Origin: JAJYKN01 sp035516155
Lineage (GTDB): Bacteria > Nitrospirota > UBA9217
Assembly (NCBI GenBank): GCA_035516155.1
Contig: DATJAP010000038.1
Coordinates: 23,080 to 87,079, forward strand
Length of the DNA stretch: 64,000 nucleotides
Direction: 5' to 3'
The notes below the pieces were generated by a model. That model was not told the origin of the DNA, did no database searches, and saw only the letters and a program-made list of their open reading frames with translations. A program made the position numbers and the translations under genes. This document shows positions 16,626 to 24,736 of this stretch, in pieces; position 1 is the stretch's first letter; each line of letters begins with the position of its first letter.

Positions 16626-18746
16626 CTACACTTCGATCTTGTAATGTCTAATCGTTCCGATTTCGTGAGAACGTGTGATGCTGACCCCCGAGGAAAAGAG
16701 CAGCCGCTCCGCCGTGATTACTTCCTGCTTCATGATGGTATCCGATGCAAGCGAGAGGTCCTCTGACGAACCGGCAAGCGGCGACTTTTCGCGCGCCCAG
16801 CAAGCACCAACGGCGAGATCGGCGTAAGACGGGACGACGGACCGGATCTCCTTCAGGATGTCCCGGTCGGAGCCGTAGTTCAGGGAGCCGCCCATCCTGT
16901 TCGCGACTTCCTGGATGATCTCCCAGTCCAGGCGCGATTCCCCGACGGGTTCTTCCGCCTTGTTCAACTGCTGGAGCCTGCGCTCAACGTTGGTGAAGGT
17001 CCCGGACTTCTCCGCCGAACTGGCGGCCGGCAGCACGACATGGGCGAGCTTCGCGGTCTCGGTCATAAAGATGTCCTGGACCACGAGGAACTCGAGCTTC
17101 TCGAGGGTTTGCTTTAGGCCCTGATCACTTCCCACGGGATCATCTCCCATGATATAGAGAGAGGCAAGCGTGCCGGTCTTGATCGCGTTGAGCATTTCGA
17201 CGGCGTTCATACCCGGTTTCTCCGTTTTCCGGTAACCGGGAAGATAACCGGAAATGATACCCATATCAAGCGATCCCTGATAATTGCTCCTTCGCACCAG
17301 GGGATAGAAAGTAACATTTTGGAGCTTTCCGGCCAGATCCCTGATCCTCTGGAGATCCTTGTCCGAAAGCTGCGCAGGCACAATGATCGCCACGTTCTTT
17401 GCTCCCTTGAGAAGCTCCGCTGCCTTTCCTGCTTCATTTCCGGCCGGTGCTAAGAGTGCCGAAAGCAGCTCATCGAGTGCCTTATCCATGCTCATGGGAA
17501 GTACGACTGTCGCGATCTTATTGAACTTGTTGTACTCATCGTTCACGAGAATCAGTTTCCGATCTTTCTTGTTGACGGCACGGACAATCTCGATGCCCGT
17601 AAGCGGGTTGATCTCGCCCACGTTCCGGTCGAGCACGAGCACAACTTCATGTTCAATAATCCTGTTCAGCTCCCCGGAAAAGAAGGCCGTATTAAGACCT
17701 TTCGGCGTTTTGAGCCTGGCCAGCATGTCCACGTTGCCGGTCCCCACGACGTCGCGCAGGAATTTTTGGAACACATAGCTGTCCTCGTTCGTGGTCCTGA
17801 CCGATCCCAAACCTCCTATACTGTCAGCGCCGCTCTTGCCCTTGATCACGTTGAGATTGGTCGCAATGACCGACAGCGCCTCTTCCCAGGTGCAGTCCAC
17901 GAGGTCCCCTCCCACGCGCATCTTCGGCGTGGTGAGACGATCGGCATGATGTATGGCGTCCCAGCCAAACCTGCCCTTGGTGCAGAGATAATTGTTTTTT
18001 GCGGGGCCGACCCGCATGATTTTGCCGTCACGGGTCTCATAGGACACATTGCAGCCACAACCGCAGTAATTGCAGACCGACGAGGCCGCTTCGAGATTCC
18101 ATGACCGGGCCTTGTACTTGAACTGGCGCGTGGTGAGCGCGCCCACCGGGCAGATTTCCACGCATTCGCCGCAGAACTCGCAGTCCAGGGGCCGGTCGAA
18201 ATCAGTACTGATCCGTGCCCGCGTTCCACGCCGCGTGAAGGCCCATTCGCCCACGGCATTCTGTTCGTCGCAGATTCGGACGCATTTTCCGCAGAGAATG
18301 CACCGGCTGATGTTGCGCTCGATGATCGCGCTTTCATAATCCGGCGGGAGGTAGCCCTTCTCTGCATCGAACCTGCTCGGACCCAGCCCGTACTCGTGCA
18401 CGAGGTCCTGGAGGGAACACTCGCCCGCCTTGTCGCAGACCGGGCAGTCGAGGGGATGCTTGATCAGCAGCAGTTCGAGCACCATCCTCCGCGCCTCGAT
18501 GAGCGAGGGCGTCGAGGTCTTTACGACCATGTTGTCCGTTGCCGGCGTCGTGCAGGAAGGCGTGAACTTGCGGGGTGTGCCCTCCACTTCGACGAGGCAA
18601 ATCCTGCACGCGCCGAAGGGATGAAGCTTATTGTCGTGACACAGCGTCGGGACCCGCGATCCCGCGGCATTCGCCGCCTCGAGAATCGTCGCTCCAAGAG
18701 GCACCTCGACTTTTTTTCCGTCAACTGTAACCGTTATCTTCTGCAT
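16626..18746 (-). CDS. nuoG: NADH-quinone oxidoreductase subunit G
   Basis: The 706-residue subunit conducts electrons from NuoF/E to NuoI. From the N-terminus it has a [2Fe-2S] ferredoxin domain with CHDNKLHPFGACRICLVEV and a later cysteine, the His-Cys3 cluster region HPLDCPVCDKAGEC, two [4Fe-4S] motifs CILCGKCVRIC and CEFCGECVEICP, and then CNYCGCGCNVSYE with a later cysteine in NNYLCTKGRF. The last set is the extra N7-type cluster kept in some bacterial NuoG proteins. The remainder is a molybdopterin-oxidoreductase-like fold that normally has no cofactor in complex I. It is shorter than E. coli NuoG (about 900). Confidence 0.95.
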   Translation of the reverse strand: MQKITVTVDGKKVEVPLGATILEAANAAGSRVPTLCHDNKLHPFGACRICLVEVEGTPRKFTPSCTTPATDNMVVKTSTPSLIEARRMVLELLLIKHPLDCPVCDKAGECSLQDLVHEYGLGPSRFDAEKGYLPPDYESAIIERNISRCILCGKCVRICDEQNAVGEWAFTRRGTRARISTDFDRPLDCEFCGECVEICPVGALTTRQFKYKARSWNLEAASSVCNYCGCGCNVSYETRDGKIMRVGPAKNNYLCTKGRFGWDAIHHADRLTTPKMRVGGDLVDCTWEEALSVIATNLNVIKGKSGADSIGGLGSVRTTNEDSYVFQKFLRDVVGTGNVDMLARLKTPKGLNTAFFSGELNRIIEHEVVLVLDRNVGEINPLTGIEIVRAVNKKDRKLILVNDEYNKFNKIATVVLPMSMDKALDELLSALLAPAGNEAGKAAELLKGAKNVAIIVPAQLSDKDLQRIRDLAGKLQNVTFYPLVRRSNYQGSLDMGIISGYLPGYRKTEKPGMNAVEMLNAIKTGTLASLYIMGDDPVGSDQGLKQTLEKLEFLVVQDIFMTETAKLAHVVLPAASSAEKSGTFTNVERRLQQLNKAEEPVGESRLDWEIIQEVANRMGGSLNYGSDRDILKEIRSVVPSYADLAVGACWAREKSPLAGSSEDLSLASDTIMKQEVITAERLLFSSGVSITRSHEIGTIRHYKIEV

Positions 18747-18898
18747 AGATTTCTACCTTTTTTGATATATATGAAACCACGGTTCTTGACTTCGCCAGGA
18801 CTTACCGTGAAACGCGGTTTCGAATCTTAGACCTGACATTAGTTTCACTGTGCGTCCCCCCGTCTGTGCGGGGCCTGCTGTTCCCAATCGTTCAAAAA

Positions 18899-20704
18899 TC
18901 AGTCAATCGACCAGAACCGGCACGCCTTGATACAGGACTTGCATTTCGTGCACTTCTCCGGATCGATGTAGGCAACCTGGCCTTTTTCCCATTTCAGCGC
19001 GCCGGCCGGGCATGCCTTGAAGCACTGGCCGCACTTTTTGCACTTGTTCGGGTCCACCACGAACTTGACCAGCGGCGTACAGACCCGTGCAGGGCACTTG
19101 TGCTCCTTGATGTGAGCTTCGTACTCCTCGCGGAAGTATTTGATCGTCGTGAGAACCGGGTTCGGCGAGGTCTGGCCCAGGCCGCAGAGCGACGTGTCCT
19201 TGATCTGTTGCGAGAGATTGAGCAGCAGTTCAAGGTCGCCCTCGCGTCCCTCGCCGTTTGTGATGCGGGTAAGGATCGTAAGAAGCGTCTTGTTTCCGAT
19301 GCGGCAGGGCACACACTTGCCGCAGGACTCGTCCTCGGTGAACTCGAGAAAGAATTTGGCCATGGCCGGCATGCAGGTAGTCTCGTCCATGACGACCATG
19401 CCGCCGGAACCCATGATCGCGCCGGTTTTGTTGATGTTCTCGAAATCCACAGGTGTATCAATGAGCGAATTGGGAATGCAGCCGCCGGACGGGCCTCCCA
19501 TCTGCACGGCCTTGAACTTCCGGTTGTTCTTGATACCGCCGCCGATGTCGAAGATGATGGTCTTGAGCGGAGTGCCCATGGGCACCTCGACGAGACCGAT
19601 ATTATTGAGAGCGCCGGAGAGCGCAAAGACCTTTGTCCCCTTGCTCTTCTCGGTCCCGAGGCTCGCAAACCAATCAGCCCCGTTCAGGATGATCGGCGGC
19701 ACGTTGGCAAACGTCTCGACGTTGTTCAGCACCGAGGGCCTCATCCACAGACCTTTGACCGCCGGGAACGGCGGCTTGGGCCTCGGCATGCCGCGCTTGC
19801 CCTCGATGGACGCCATGAGGGCAGTTTCCTCGCCGCAAACAAATGCGCCGGCGCCCTGGTAGATTTCAATATCGAGATCGTAGCCGGTTCCGAGGATATC
19901 CTTGCCCAGCAGGCCATTCTCCTTGGCCTGATCGATCGCAAGCTGGAGGCGGTGCACTGCCAGCGGATACTCGGCGCGGACGTAGATATACCCGTAGTGT
20001 GCGTTGATCGCCTTTGCCGCAATGATCATTCCCTCGAGTACGGAATGCGGATCGGCCTCCATGACACTGCGATCCATGAACGCTCCCGGGTCGCCCTCGT
20101 CGCCATTGCACAGGATGTACTTGACGTCCCCCTGCACACGCGCGCAGAGCTCCCACTTAAGGCCGGTGAGAAATCCGGCACCGCCGCGTCCGCGGAGGCC
20201 CGACTTCTTCACCTCGTTCACGATTTGTTCAGGAGTCATCTCGGTGAGTGCCTTGGCCGCGGCCAAATAGCCGTCCCGGGCGATGTATTCCTCCATCTTT
20301 TCGGCGTCGATGAGGCTCCGGTTACGCAGTGCACGGAGCACCTGGTGTTTGAAGAAGGGGATCTCGTTCATCACCGGGATCGTCTTTTTTTCCGTCGGTG
20401 GCGTATAAAGGAATTTTTCGACCGGTCTGCCTTTGATGAAATGCTCCTCGACAAGGTGCGGGACGTCCTCGGGTTTCACGAGCTGGTAGAAAATGTCTTC
20501 GGGATAGACCACTATCACTGGTCCCTTGGCGCAGAACCCGTTGCAGCCGGTCAGGACGATCTTGACCTCGTTATGGAGGTTTCGCTTGATGAGCTCGGTC
20601 TCAAGCGCATCCTTGACCTTGAGTGATCCGTTTGCCACGCAGCCTGTTCCTGCGCAGATCATTATGTTTGAGCGGTAGGTTGTCTCCACGATATCTAACT
20701 CCAT
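18899..20704 (-). CDS. nuoF: NADH-quinone oxidoreductase subunit F, ferredoxin-extended
   Basis: The 601-residue NADH- and FMN-binding subunit is longer than E. coli NuoF (445). The extra length is an N-terminal thioredoxin-like [2Fe-2S] domain (CAGTGCVANG and TGCNGFCAKGP, residues 17-60) and a C-terminal pair of [4Fe-4S] motifs, CKKCGQCFKACP and CTKCKSCIKAC. The core has GRGGAGFLTGLKW for NADH, GAGAFVCGEETALMAS for FMN and ESCGKCVPCRIG for cluster N3. This domain order is that of HydB/HndC subunits of NAD-linked or electron-bifurcating [FeFe] hydrogenases, but no hydrogenase gene is present nearby. A 152-bp spacer separates it from nuoG. Confidence 0.95.
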   Translation of the reverse strand: MELDIVETTYRSNIMICAGTGCVANGSLKVKDALETELIKRNLHNEVKIVLTGCNGFCAKGPVIVVYPEDIFYQLVKPEDVPHLVEEHFIKGRPVEKFLYTPPTEKKTIPVMNEIPFFKHQVLRALRNRSLIDAEKMEEYIARDGYLAAAKALTEMTPEQIVNEVKKSGLRGRGGAGFLTGLKWELCARVQGDVKYILCNGDEGDPGAFMDRSVMEADPHSVLEGMIIAAKAINAHYGYIYVRAEYPLAVHRLQLAIDQAKENGLLGKDILGTGYDLDIEIYQGAGAFVCGEETALMASIEGKRGMPRPKPPFPAVKGLWMRPSVLNNVETFANVPPIILNGADWFASLGTEKSKGTKVFALSGALNNIGLVEVPMGTPLKTIIFDIGGGIKNNRKFKAVQMGGPSGGCIPNSLIDTPVDFENINKTGAIMGSGGMVVMDETTCMPAMAKFFLEFTEDESCGKCVPCRIGNKTLLTILTRITNGEGREGDLELLLNLSQQIKDTSLCGLGQTSPNPVLTTIKYFREEYEAHIKEHKCPARVCTPLVKFVVDPNKCKKCGQCFKACPAGALKWEKGQVAYIDPEKCTKCKSCIKACRFWSID

Positions 20705-20752
20705 TCAGCAGTTTAAGCTGTTTGTCCAGTCCGAACGGTTTAAACCGATGTC

Positions 20753-21136
20753 TTAATACGTCGTCTCATGCCCCACGACCAGGGCGAAGTCTGCCACCGG
20801 TTTGCCGCCGATGACATGTTCGGCAAAAATTTTACGCATCTTGTCTTCCGTCAGCGAGATGTACTTCACTGGCGGTTCGCCTGATAGCTCAATGGTGGTC
20901 ATGGGTTCCTGGCTGCAGAGTCCGGCGCAGCCCGATGTGGTGACCGCAACATCCTTCAGGTTGGACTTCGCCATTTCCTCCATCACCACGTTCATGATGC
21001 CCCGGGCGCCGGCGGCGATCCCGCAGGTCCCCATGTGAACGGTGATCTTTACGCGGAAACCGCCCTCGCGCAGCGCCTGGTTCGCGTGATAATTTTCTTT
21101 GATTTTTTTCAAGTCTGCGATCGTCAGTTTAGCCAT
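20753..21136 (-). CDS. HndB-like thioredoxin-fold protein
   Basis: The 127-residue protein has MGTCGIAAGARG near residue 35 and SGCAGLCSQEP near residue 70, like HndB, the small subunit of the NADP-reducing hydrogenase of Desulfovibrio. Only three cysteines of the usual [2Fe-2S] set are visible (38, 70, 74), so cluster binding is uncertain. It lies between nuoE and nuoF. In Hnd/Hyd complexes this protein joins the diaphorase part; here it is probably an accessory part of the complex I NADH module. Confidence 0.85.
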   Translation of the reverse strand: MAKLTIADLKKIKENYHANQALREGGFRVKITVHMGTCGIAAGARGIMNVVMEEMAKSNLKDVAVTTSGCAGLCSQEPMTTIELSGEPPVKYISLTEDKMRKIFAEHVIGGKPVADFALVVGHETTY

Positions 21137-21160
21137 GGCTCACCTGTCTTTTCCGTGTTT

Positions 21161-21673
21161 TTATTCGTACTTCTTGATAATGTCCATCACTTTGGTGGCG
21201 ACCACGTCGCCGTAGGTGTCCTGGCCCACAACCACAACGGGGGCAAGACCGCAGGCGCCGAGGCATCGCACCGCTTCCAGGGAATATTTCTTGTCCCTGG
21301 TGATTTCCCCGACCTCGAGATCCAGTTCGTCCTTGATTTTTTCGAGAATTTCCTCGCTCCGTTTCACATAGCACGCCGTTCCCAGACAGACGCGAATCAC
21401 GTGCTTGCCGCGAGGGACCAGTGTGAAGAAGGAATAGAAGGTTGCCACGCCGAAGACCACGCTCGGCGACATCTTGAGCCCCTTGGCGATATAGCGCTGG
21501 ACGATATGGGGCAGGTAGCCGCAAACATCCTGTGCCTGCTGGAGTACCGGGATGAGCGAACCGGGTTTGTCCTTGTACTTTTCGATGATCGCGTCGATTT
21601 TCCGGTACATATCCGACGTTATAATATCCGCGCCTTCGCTGATAGGCGGCTGTGCAACCGCATCGTTACTCAT
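21161..21673 (-). CDS. nuoE: NADH-quinone oxidoreductase subunit E
   Basis: The 170-residue thioredoxin-fold subunit binds the [2Fe-2S] cluster N1a. The ligands are visible as VCLGTACYVKR (CxxxxC) near residue 95 and VRCLGACGLAP (CxxxC) near residue 137. The N-terminal helical bundle has the usual VLQQAQDVCGYLP. The first 20 residues are variable. It begins 29 bp after the ATPase gene and is followed by the HndB-like gene 24 bp later. Confidence 0.96.
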   Translation of the reverse strand: MSNDAVAQPPISEGADIITSDMYRKIDAIIEKYKDKPGSLIPVLQQAQDVCGYLPHIVQRYIAKGLKMSPSVVFGVATFYSFFTLVPRGKHVIRVCLGTACYVKRSEEILEKIKDELDLEVGEITRDKKYSLEAVRCLGACGLAPVVVVGQDTYGDVVATKVMDIIKKYE

Positions 21674-21702
21674 GATCTACCTCTTTTGTTCCCGTTGAAA
21701 TA

Positions 21703-22266
21703 TTACTGTTTGAGCCGTATCTCTTCCCGCAGCATGTCTCGCACCGCGCTGAGGGCCTCCGGTGCGCTGATGGGGACATCTTCGAGTTCGCTTTTGATCT
21801 CCCGTGTGTCGAAACGGAAGACCCGTTCGCCCTCGTGTTCGGTATAAACGATATCAAGATCAGGATGGCCCGCTATGAGGGTCATCAGCGTATCGGCTAA
21901 GTTTCCGATCGCCGGCCGGTCAACATGGCTCCATCCGAAGACGGCCCTTACTTTCGTACCCTTGCCTGGCACGGACTCTACCGTGACCTTCCCGCCCGTC
22001 TGCTCCGCTGTCTGGGACAGGAACGGAATTCCCAGACCGGTTTTCTTGTGTTTCGTGGTAAAGAACGGGTCCCGGACCTTCGCGAGCGTCGCCGGATCCA
22101 TTCCCCTGCCGTCGTCGCTTACTTCGACCAGAAGCAGGTCCCGCTGAATATCCCTCGTTACCGTGATCTCGATTGTTCTTGCGTCGGCGCGGACCGAGTT
22201 CTCGGCGATATCGAGAATATGGAGCGAGATATCTTCCACCGCCTCAGCATTCCGCCTTCCTGCCAT
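21703..22266 (-). CDS. HATPase domain protein (kinase-like ATP-binding)
   Basis: The 187-residue protein is a stand-alone GHKL ATP-binding domain. The N box is HILDIAENSVRADA, the G1 box DDGRGMDP, the F box DPFFTTK and the G2 box GLGIPFL, so ATP binding is likely. No histidine-phosphorylation domain is present. A C-terminal extension of about 60 residues follows. ATG 22266 overlaps the PHP gene end by 23 bp. Similar small ATPases occur in [FeFe] hydrogenase operons of Clostridia and Thermotogales; their role is unknown, with redox regulation suggested. Confidence 0.85.
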   Translation of the reverse strand: MAGRRNAEAVEDISLHILDIAENSVRADARTIEITVTRDIQRDLLLVEVSDDGRGMDPATLAKVRDPFFTTKHKKTGLGIPFLSQTAEQTGGKVTVESVPGKGTKVRAVFGWSHVDRPAIGNLADTLMTLIAGHPDLDIVYTEHEGERVFRFDTREIKSELEDVPISAPEALSAVRDMLREEIRLKQ

Positions 22267-22990
22267 CCCTGCCCGCAAGCGCCTTTTTGATTTCAGCCGC
22301 CGTACCGTCGGCAATGGTGAAGCAGGTGAATCGTTTGCCGATGTCCTCGGGCCCGTGCGCATCGGAACCGGTTATCACCGGGAATTTTTTGCAGTCAGGA
22401 AACCGCTCCCGCACCTCGTTCGCACTCATGCGTGCTGAGACTTCAACGGCATCCAATGCCAATGACGGGGGAATGAATCCAAGCTGGCCGATGATGCTGA
22501 ACGATTCGCGGTCCACATGTGCGGCGATCACCAGACTTTCGCCTCTTGCCGCGCGCACCCTCGAGACGATTGCTTCCGCGGGAAGCGTCGTCGCCGCAAT
22601 CAGGAGGCGGTCGCAAAAACCGGTCACGCCGTCTTCATCATCCGCGATAACCTGCAGGCCGAAGGCATGCTCATCATTTCTGCCCACGAGGTGTTCATAA
22701 ACATACTCCTGGAACGCCAGCAGATCATCATCATCGTCAAAGAACGCCAGGATGTGCGCTTCTTCGGAGGAAGCAATCTCCATCCCGCCAAGCACCATCA
22801 GTCCGTTCCGCTCACCCGCTTTTTTCACGGCCAGAACGTTTTCCGCGGAATTATGATCGCACACACCGATCAGGTCCATTCCCTTGCGCATCGCCGCGCT
22901 TACCACTTCACGAGGCGACATAGCAAGACCGGAGCAAGGGGACAGACAGGTATGTACGTGTAGATCGGCCTTTACGCGCCTAAGCGCCAC
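22244..22990 (-). CDS. PHP domain phosphoesterase
   Basis: The 248-residue protein has the PHP metal-site motifs: DLHVHTCLSPC at the N-terminus, GVCDHNSAEN near residue 45, GMEI near residue 75, AAHVDR near residue 155 and TGSDAHGPEDIG near residue 215. PHP proteins hydrolyse phosphate esters using two or three metals; the substrate is unknown here. I chose GTG 22990, preceded by GGCGGGG, because the frame upstream only overlaps the DRTGG gene. The overlap with that gene is 11 bp. Confidence 0.85.
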   Translation of the reverse strand: MALRRVKADLHVHTCLSPCSGLAMSPREVVSAAMRKGMDLIGVCDHNSAENVLAVKKAGERNGLMVLGGMEIASSEEAHILAFFDDDDDLLAFQEYVYEHLVGRNDEHAFGLQVIADDEDGVTGFCDRLLIAATTLPAEAIVSRVRAARGESLVIAAHVDRESFSIIGQLGFIPPSLALDAVEVSARMSANEVRERFPDCKKFPVITGSDAHGPEDIGKRFTCFTIADGTAAEIKKALAGRDGRKAEC

Positions 22991-23321
22991 GGATCCCCGC
23001 CTTATAGAGCCTGCCGACGAATTCGAAGGCCGAAAGGTCGGTGACCATGATCGGAATCCCCTCTTCTTCGGCCTTTGCCACCGTATCTTTCTCGGGAACT
23101 CTTCCTTGGACCAGCACGATGCCCGCCAACCCTTTGTGTGAAGCCACACCGACGATGTTCTGATGAATATGGAGCGTGACCCACAGAACCCCGTCCTCGG
23201 CGTGCGCCAGCACATCTGAAAGAAGATCGCTTACATATCCACCGGCAACTTCCCGGTCGAGAAGGCCGGCGCCAGCTTTCACTTCAAGACCGAATTCTTT
23301 TACTAAATCATTCAGGGTCAT
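22980..23321 (-). CDS. DRTGG domain protein
   Basis: The 113-residue protein resembles the DRTGG domain found between the CBS and DHH parts of some pyrophosphatases and near HPr kinase. The pattern of a short helical N-terminus, GGYVSDLLSDVLAHA, and a central GLAGIVLVQG strand matches the second DRTGG protein encoded at 24364-24720. No catalytic residues are evident; it may be a nucleotide or ligand sensor. Its start follows the CBS-ATPase gene by 84 bp. Confidence 0.75.
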   Translation of the reverse strand: MTLNDLVKEFGLEVKAGAGLLDREVAGGYVSDLLSDVLAHAEDGVLWVTLHIHQNIVGVASHKGLAGIVLVQGRVPEKDTVAKAEEEGIPIMVTDLSAFEFVGRLYKAGIRGA

Positions 23322-23405
23322 GGCTGGTTCGGTAGAACCCCTCCGGCGAAAACCGGAGGTTCCTTTCGCCGCACCCCGCTGCGCTCGAACTGCACAACCG
23401 TGGAG

Positions 23406-24359
23406 TCAGCTTGTATAATAAAACTGCATGGTCAAGTGCGTTCCATCGGGCACGGTGGATTTCAGAATCATCTCGTCGGCACACTTCTTTATGTTGACCA
23501 GACCCATTCCCGCGCCGAAACCCAACTCCCGCACCCAGTCAGGCGCCGTGGAATATCCCGGCTGCATGGCCAGTTCGATATCGGGGATCCCGGGTCCGCT
23601 GTCAATGACTTCAACGGTGATCCCCCATTTCTCCACTTGGGCGCGAATCTCTCCGCCCTTCGTATACGATGCGAGATTAATCTCCGCTTCATAGGTTGCC
23701 ACTCCGATTCTTCGGAGAAGCGGAGGACAGACACCCAGTTTTTTCAGCGCGTTTTTCAGCTCGCTGGCCGCTTTACCCGCCACCTTCAGGGATTGACCTA
23801 TTACATTGTATTTGAACATGAAGCTAATCTCGTCGGCCGTCACATCTTCAAAGAACTTTTTCACCGTGGGTCGCTGGCGCACTACAGCACTCTTTGACTC
23901 GTGCTGCTCATATTCGATCTCGAGCATCTTGAGCAATCCTTCGACGATGCTCCCCTTGGTGATGATGCCGACGAGTTCTTCCTTCCGGTTCAATACAGGA
24001 TAGCGCCGGAACCCCAGTTTGGAAAATTTTGCAATGCAGTGAACGAGCAGCTCGTCGTCATAGAGACAGTGAACTTGCGTTTTCATCCTCTCCCGGATGG
24101 GAGCGTTGATCGCGTTGTCAGCAAGGGCATTGATCAGGTCTTCAATGCTGACCATGCCCACGAGCTTGTTGTTCTCGACCACCGGTGTTCCGGAGATGCG
24201 GTTGTCTCGCAGAATAAACCTGAACTCCGCCATGGTCTGATCCGGGCTCACGCTCACCATTTTGGGGGCCATGACCTCGCCGACGGTGACTTCGTAAGCC
24301 ATTTCCTGTGTCTTGGTCACCCGGTCCAGCGTGTCCGGCTCTTTACCCTGCAGTGCCAT
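23406..24359 (-). CDS. CBS-pair protein fused to HATPase domain
   Basis: The 317-residue protein has two CBS motifs in residues 20-140 (ISGTPVVENNKLVGMVS and YPVLNRKEELVGIIT), which usually bind adenosine nucleotides. Residues 180-317 form an anti-sigma-factor-like GHKL ATPase domain with EVIDSGPGIPD and GAGMGLVNIK. This fusion couples nucleotide sensing to an ATPase. I chose ATG 24359. It lies between the two DRTGG genes and four bases after the first. Confidence 0.85.
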   Translation of the reverse strand: MALQGKEPDTLDRVTKTQEMAYEVTVGEVMAPKMVSVSPDQTMAEFRFILRDNRISGTPVVENNKLVGMVSIEDLINALADNAINAPIRERMKTQVHCLYDDELLVHCIAKFSKLGFRRYPVLNRKEELVGIITKGSIVEGLLKMLEIEYEQHESKSAVVRQRPTVKKFFEDVTADEISFMFKYNVIGQSLKVAGKAASELKNALKKLGVCPPLLRRIGVATYEAEINLASYTKGGEIRAQVEKWGITVEVIDSGPGIPDIELAMQPGYSTAPDWVRELGFGAGMGLVNIKKCADEMILKSTVPDGTHLTMQFYYTS

Positions 24360-24363
24360 TAAC

Positions 24364-24720
24364 CTATTGCCGTTCGGCAACCCCCCTCAGGCCGCTTTGA
24401 TAGAGAATACCGCAGGCCTCGAACATCGTCAGTTTGGTGATGAAAAGGGGTATCTCCTTCTGCTTTGCCAGTGCCACGGTATCCGGTTCCGGCTGTTTCC
24501 CGCGCACAACGCAGACCGCCTTGATGTCAGCTATGTCAGCCGTCCGCACCGCTTGGGGGTTCGTGAGCCCCGTGATCAGGATGCCGTTCGCATACGTGCG
24601 GCCAAGCACATCGCTCATCAGGTCCGCGCTGAAGCACTGATCCACCTCGATCTCATCGAGGAGACCGTTTCCGACGAGCACCTGCGCTTGGAGAAGACTG
24701 GCGATCTCTCTCAGTTTCAT
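24364..24720 (-). CDS. DRTGG domain protein
   Basis: The 118-residue protein begins MKLREIASLLQA and has CFSADLMSDVLGRTYANG, which aligns with SDLLSDVLAHAEDG of the other DRTGG protein in this operon. It is probably a small-ligand-binding regulator. ATG 24720 lies 16 bp after nuoD, so it is the first of five regulatory-type genes placed between nuoD and nuoE. Confidence 0.75.
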   Translation of the reverse strand: MKLREIASLLQAQVLVGNGLLDEIEVDQCFSADLMSDVLGRTYANGILITGLTNPQAVRTADIADIKAVCVVRGKQPEPDTVALAKQKEIPLFITKLTMFEACGILYQSGLRGVAERQ

Positions 24721-24736
24721 GCGGGTTCCCTCTGAC

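Noticed and set aside
18866..20626. Long plus-strand frame (586 codons) opposite nuoF
   Set aside because: It is antisense to a gene with clear domains; long opposite frames are common in G/C-rich third-position DNA. It has no ribosome binding site or known motif.
20753..24720. Possibility of a full [FeFe] hydrogenase operon
   Set aside because: No catalytic H-cluster protein (HydA) is encoded; the genes lead straight into nuoG and the membrane subunits of complex I.
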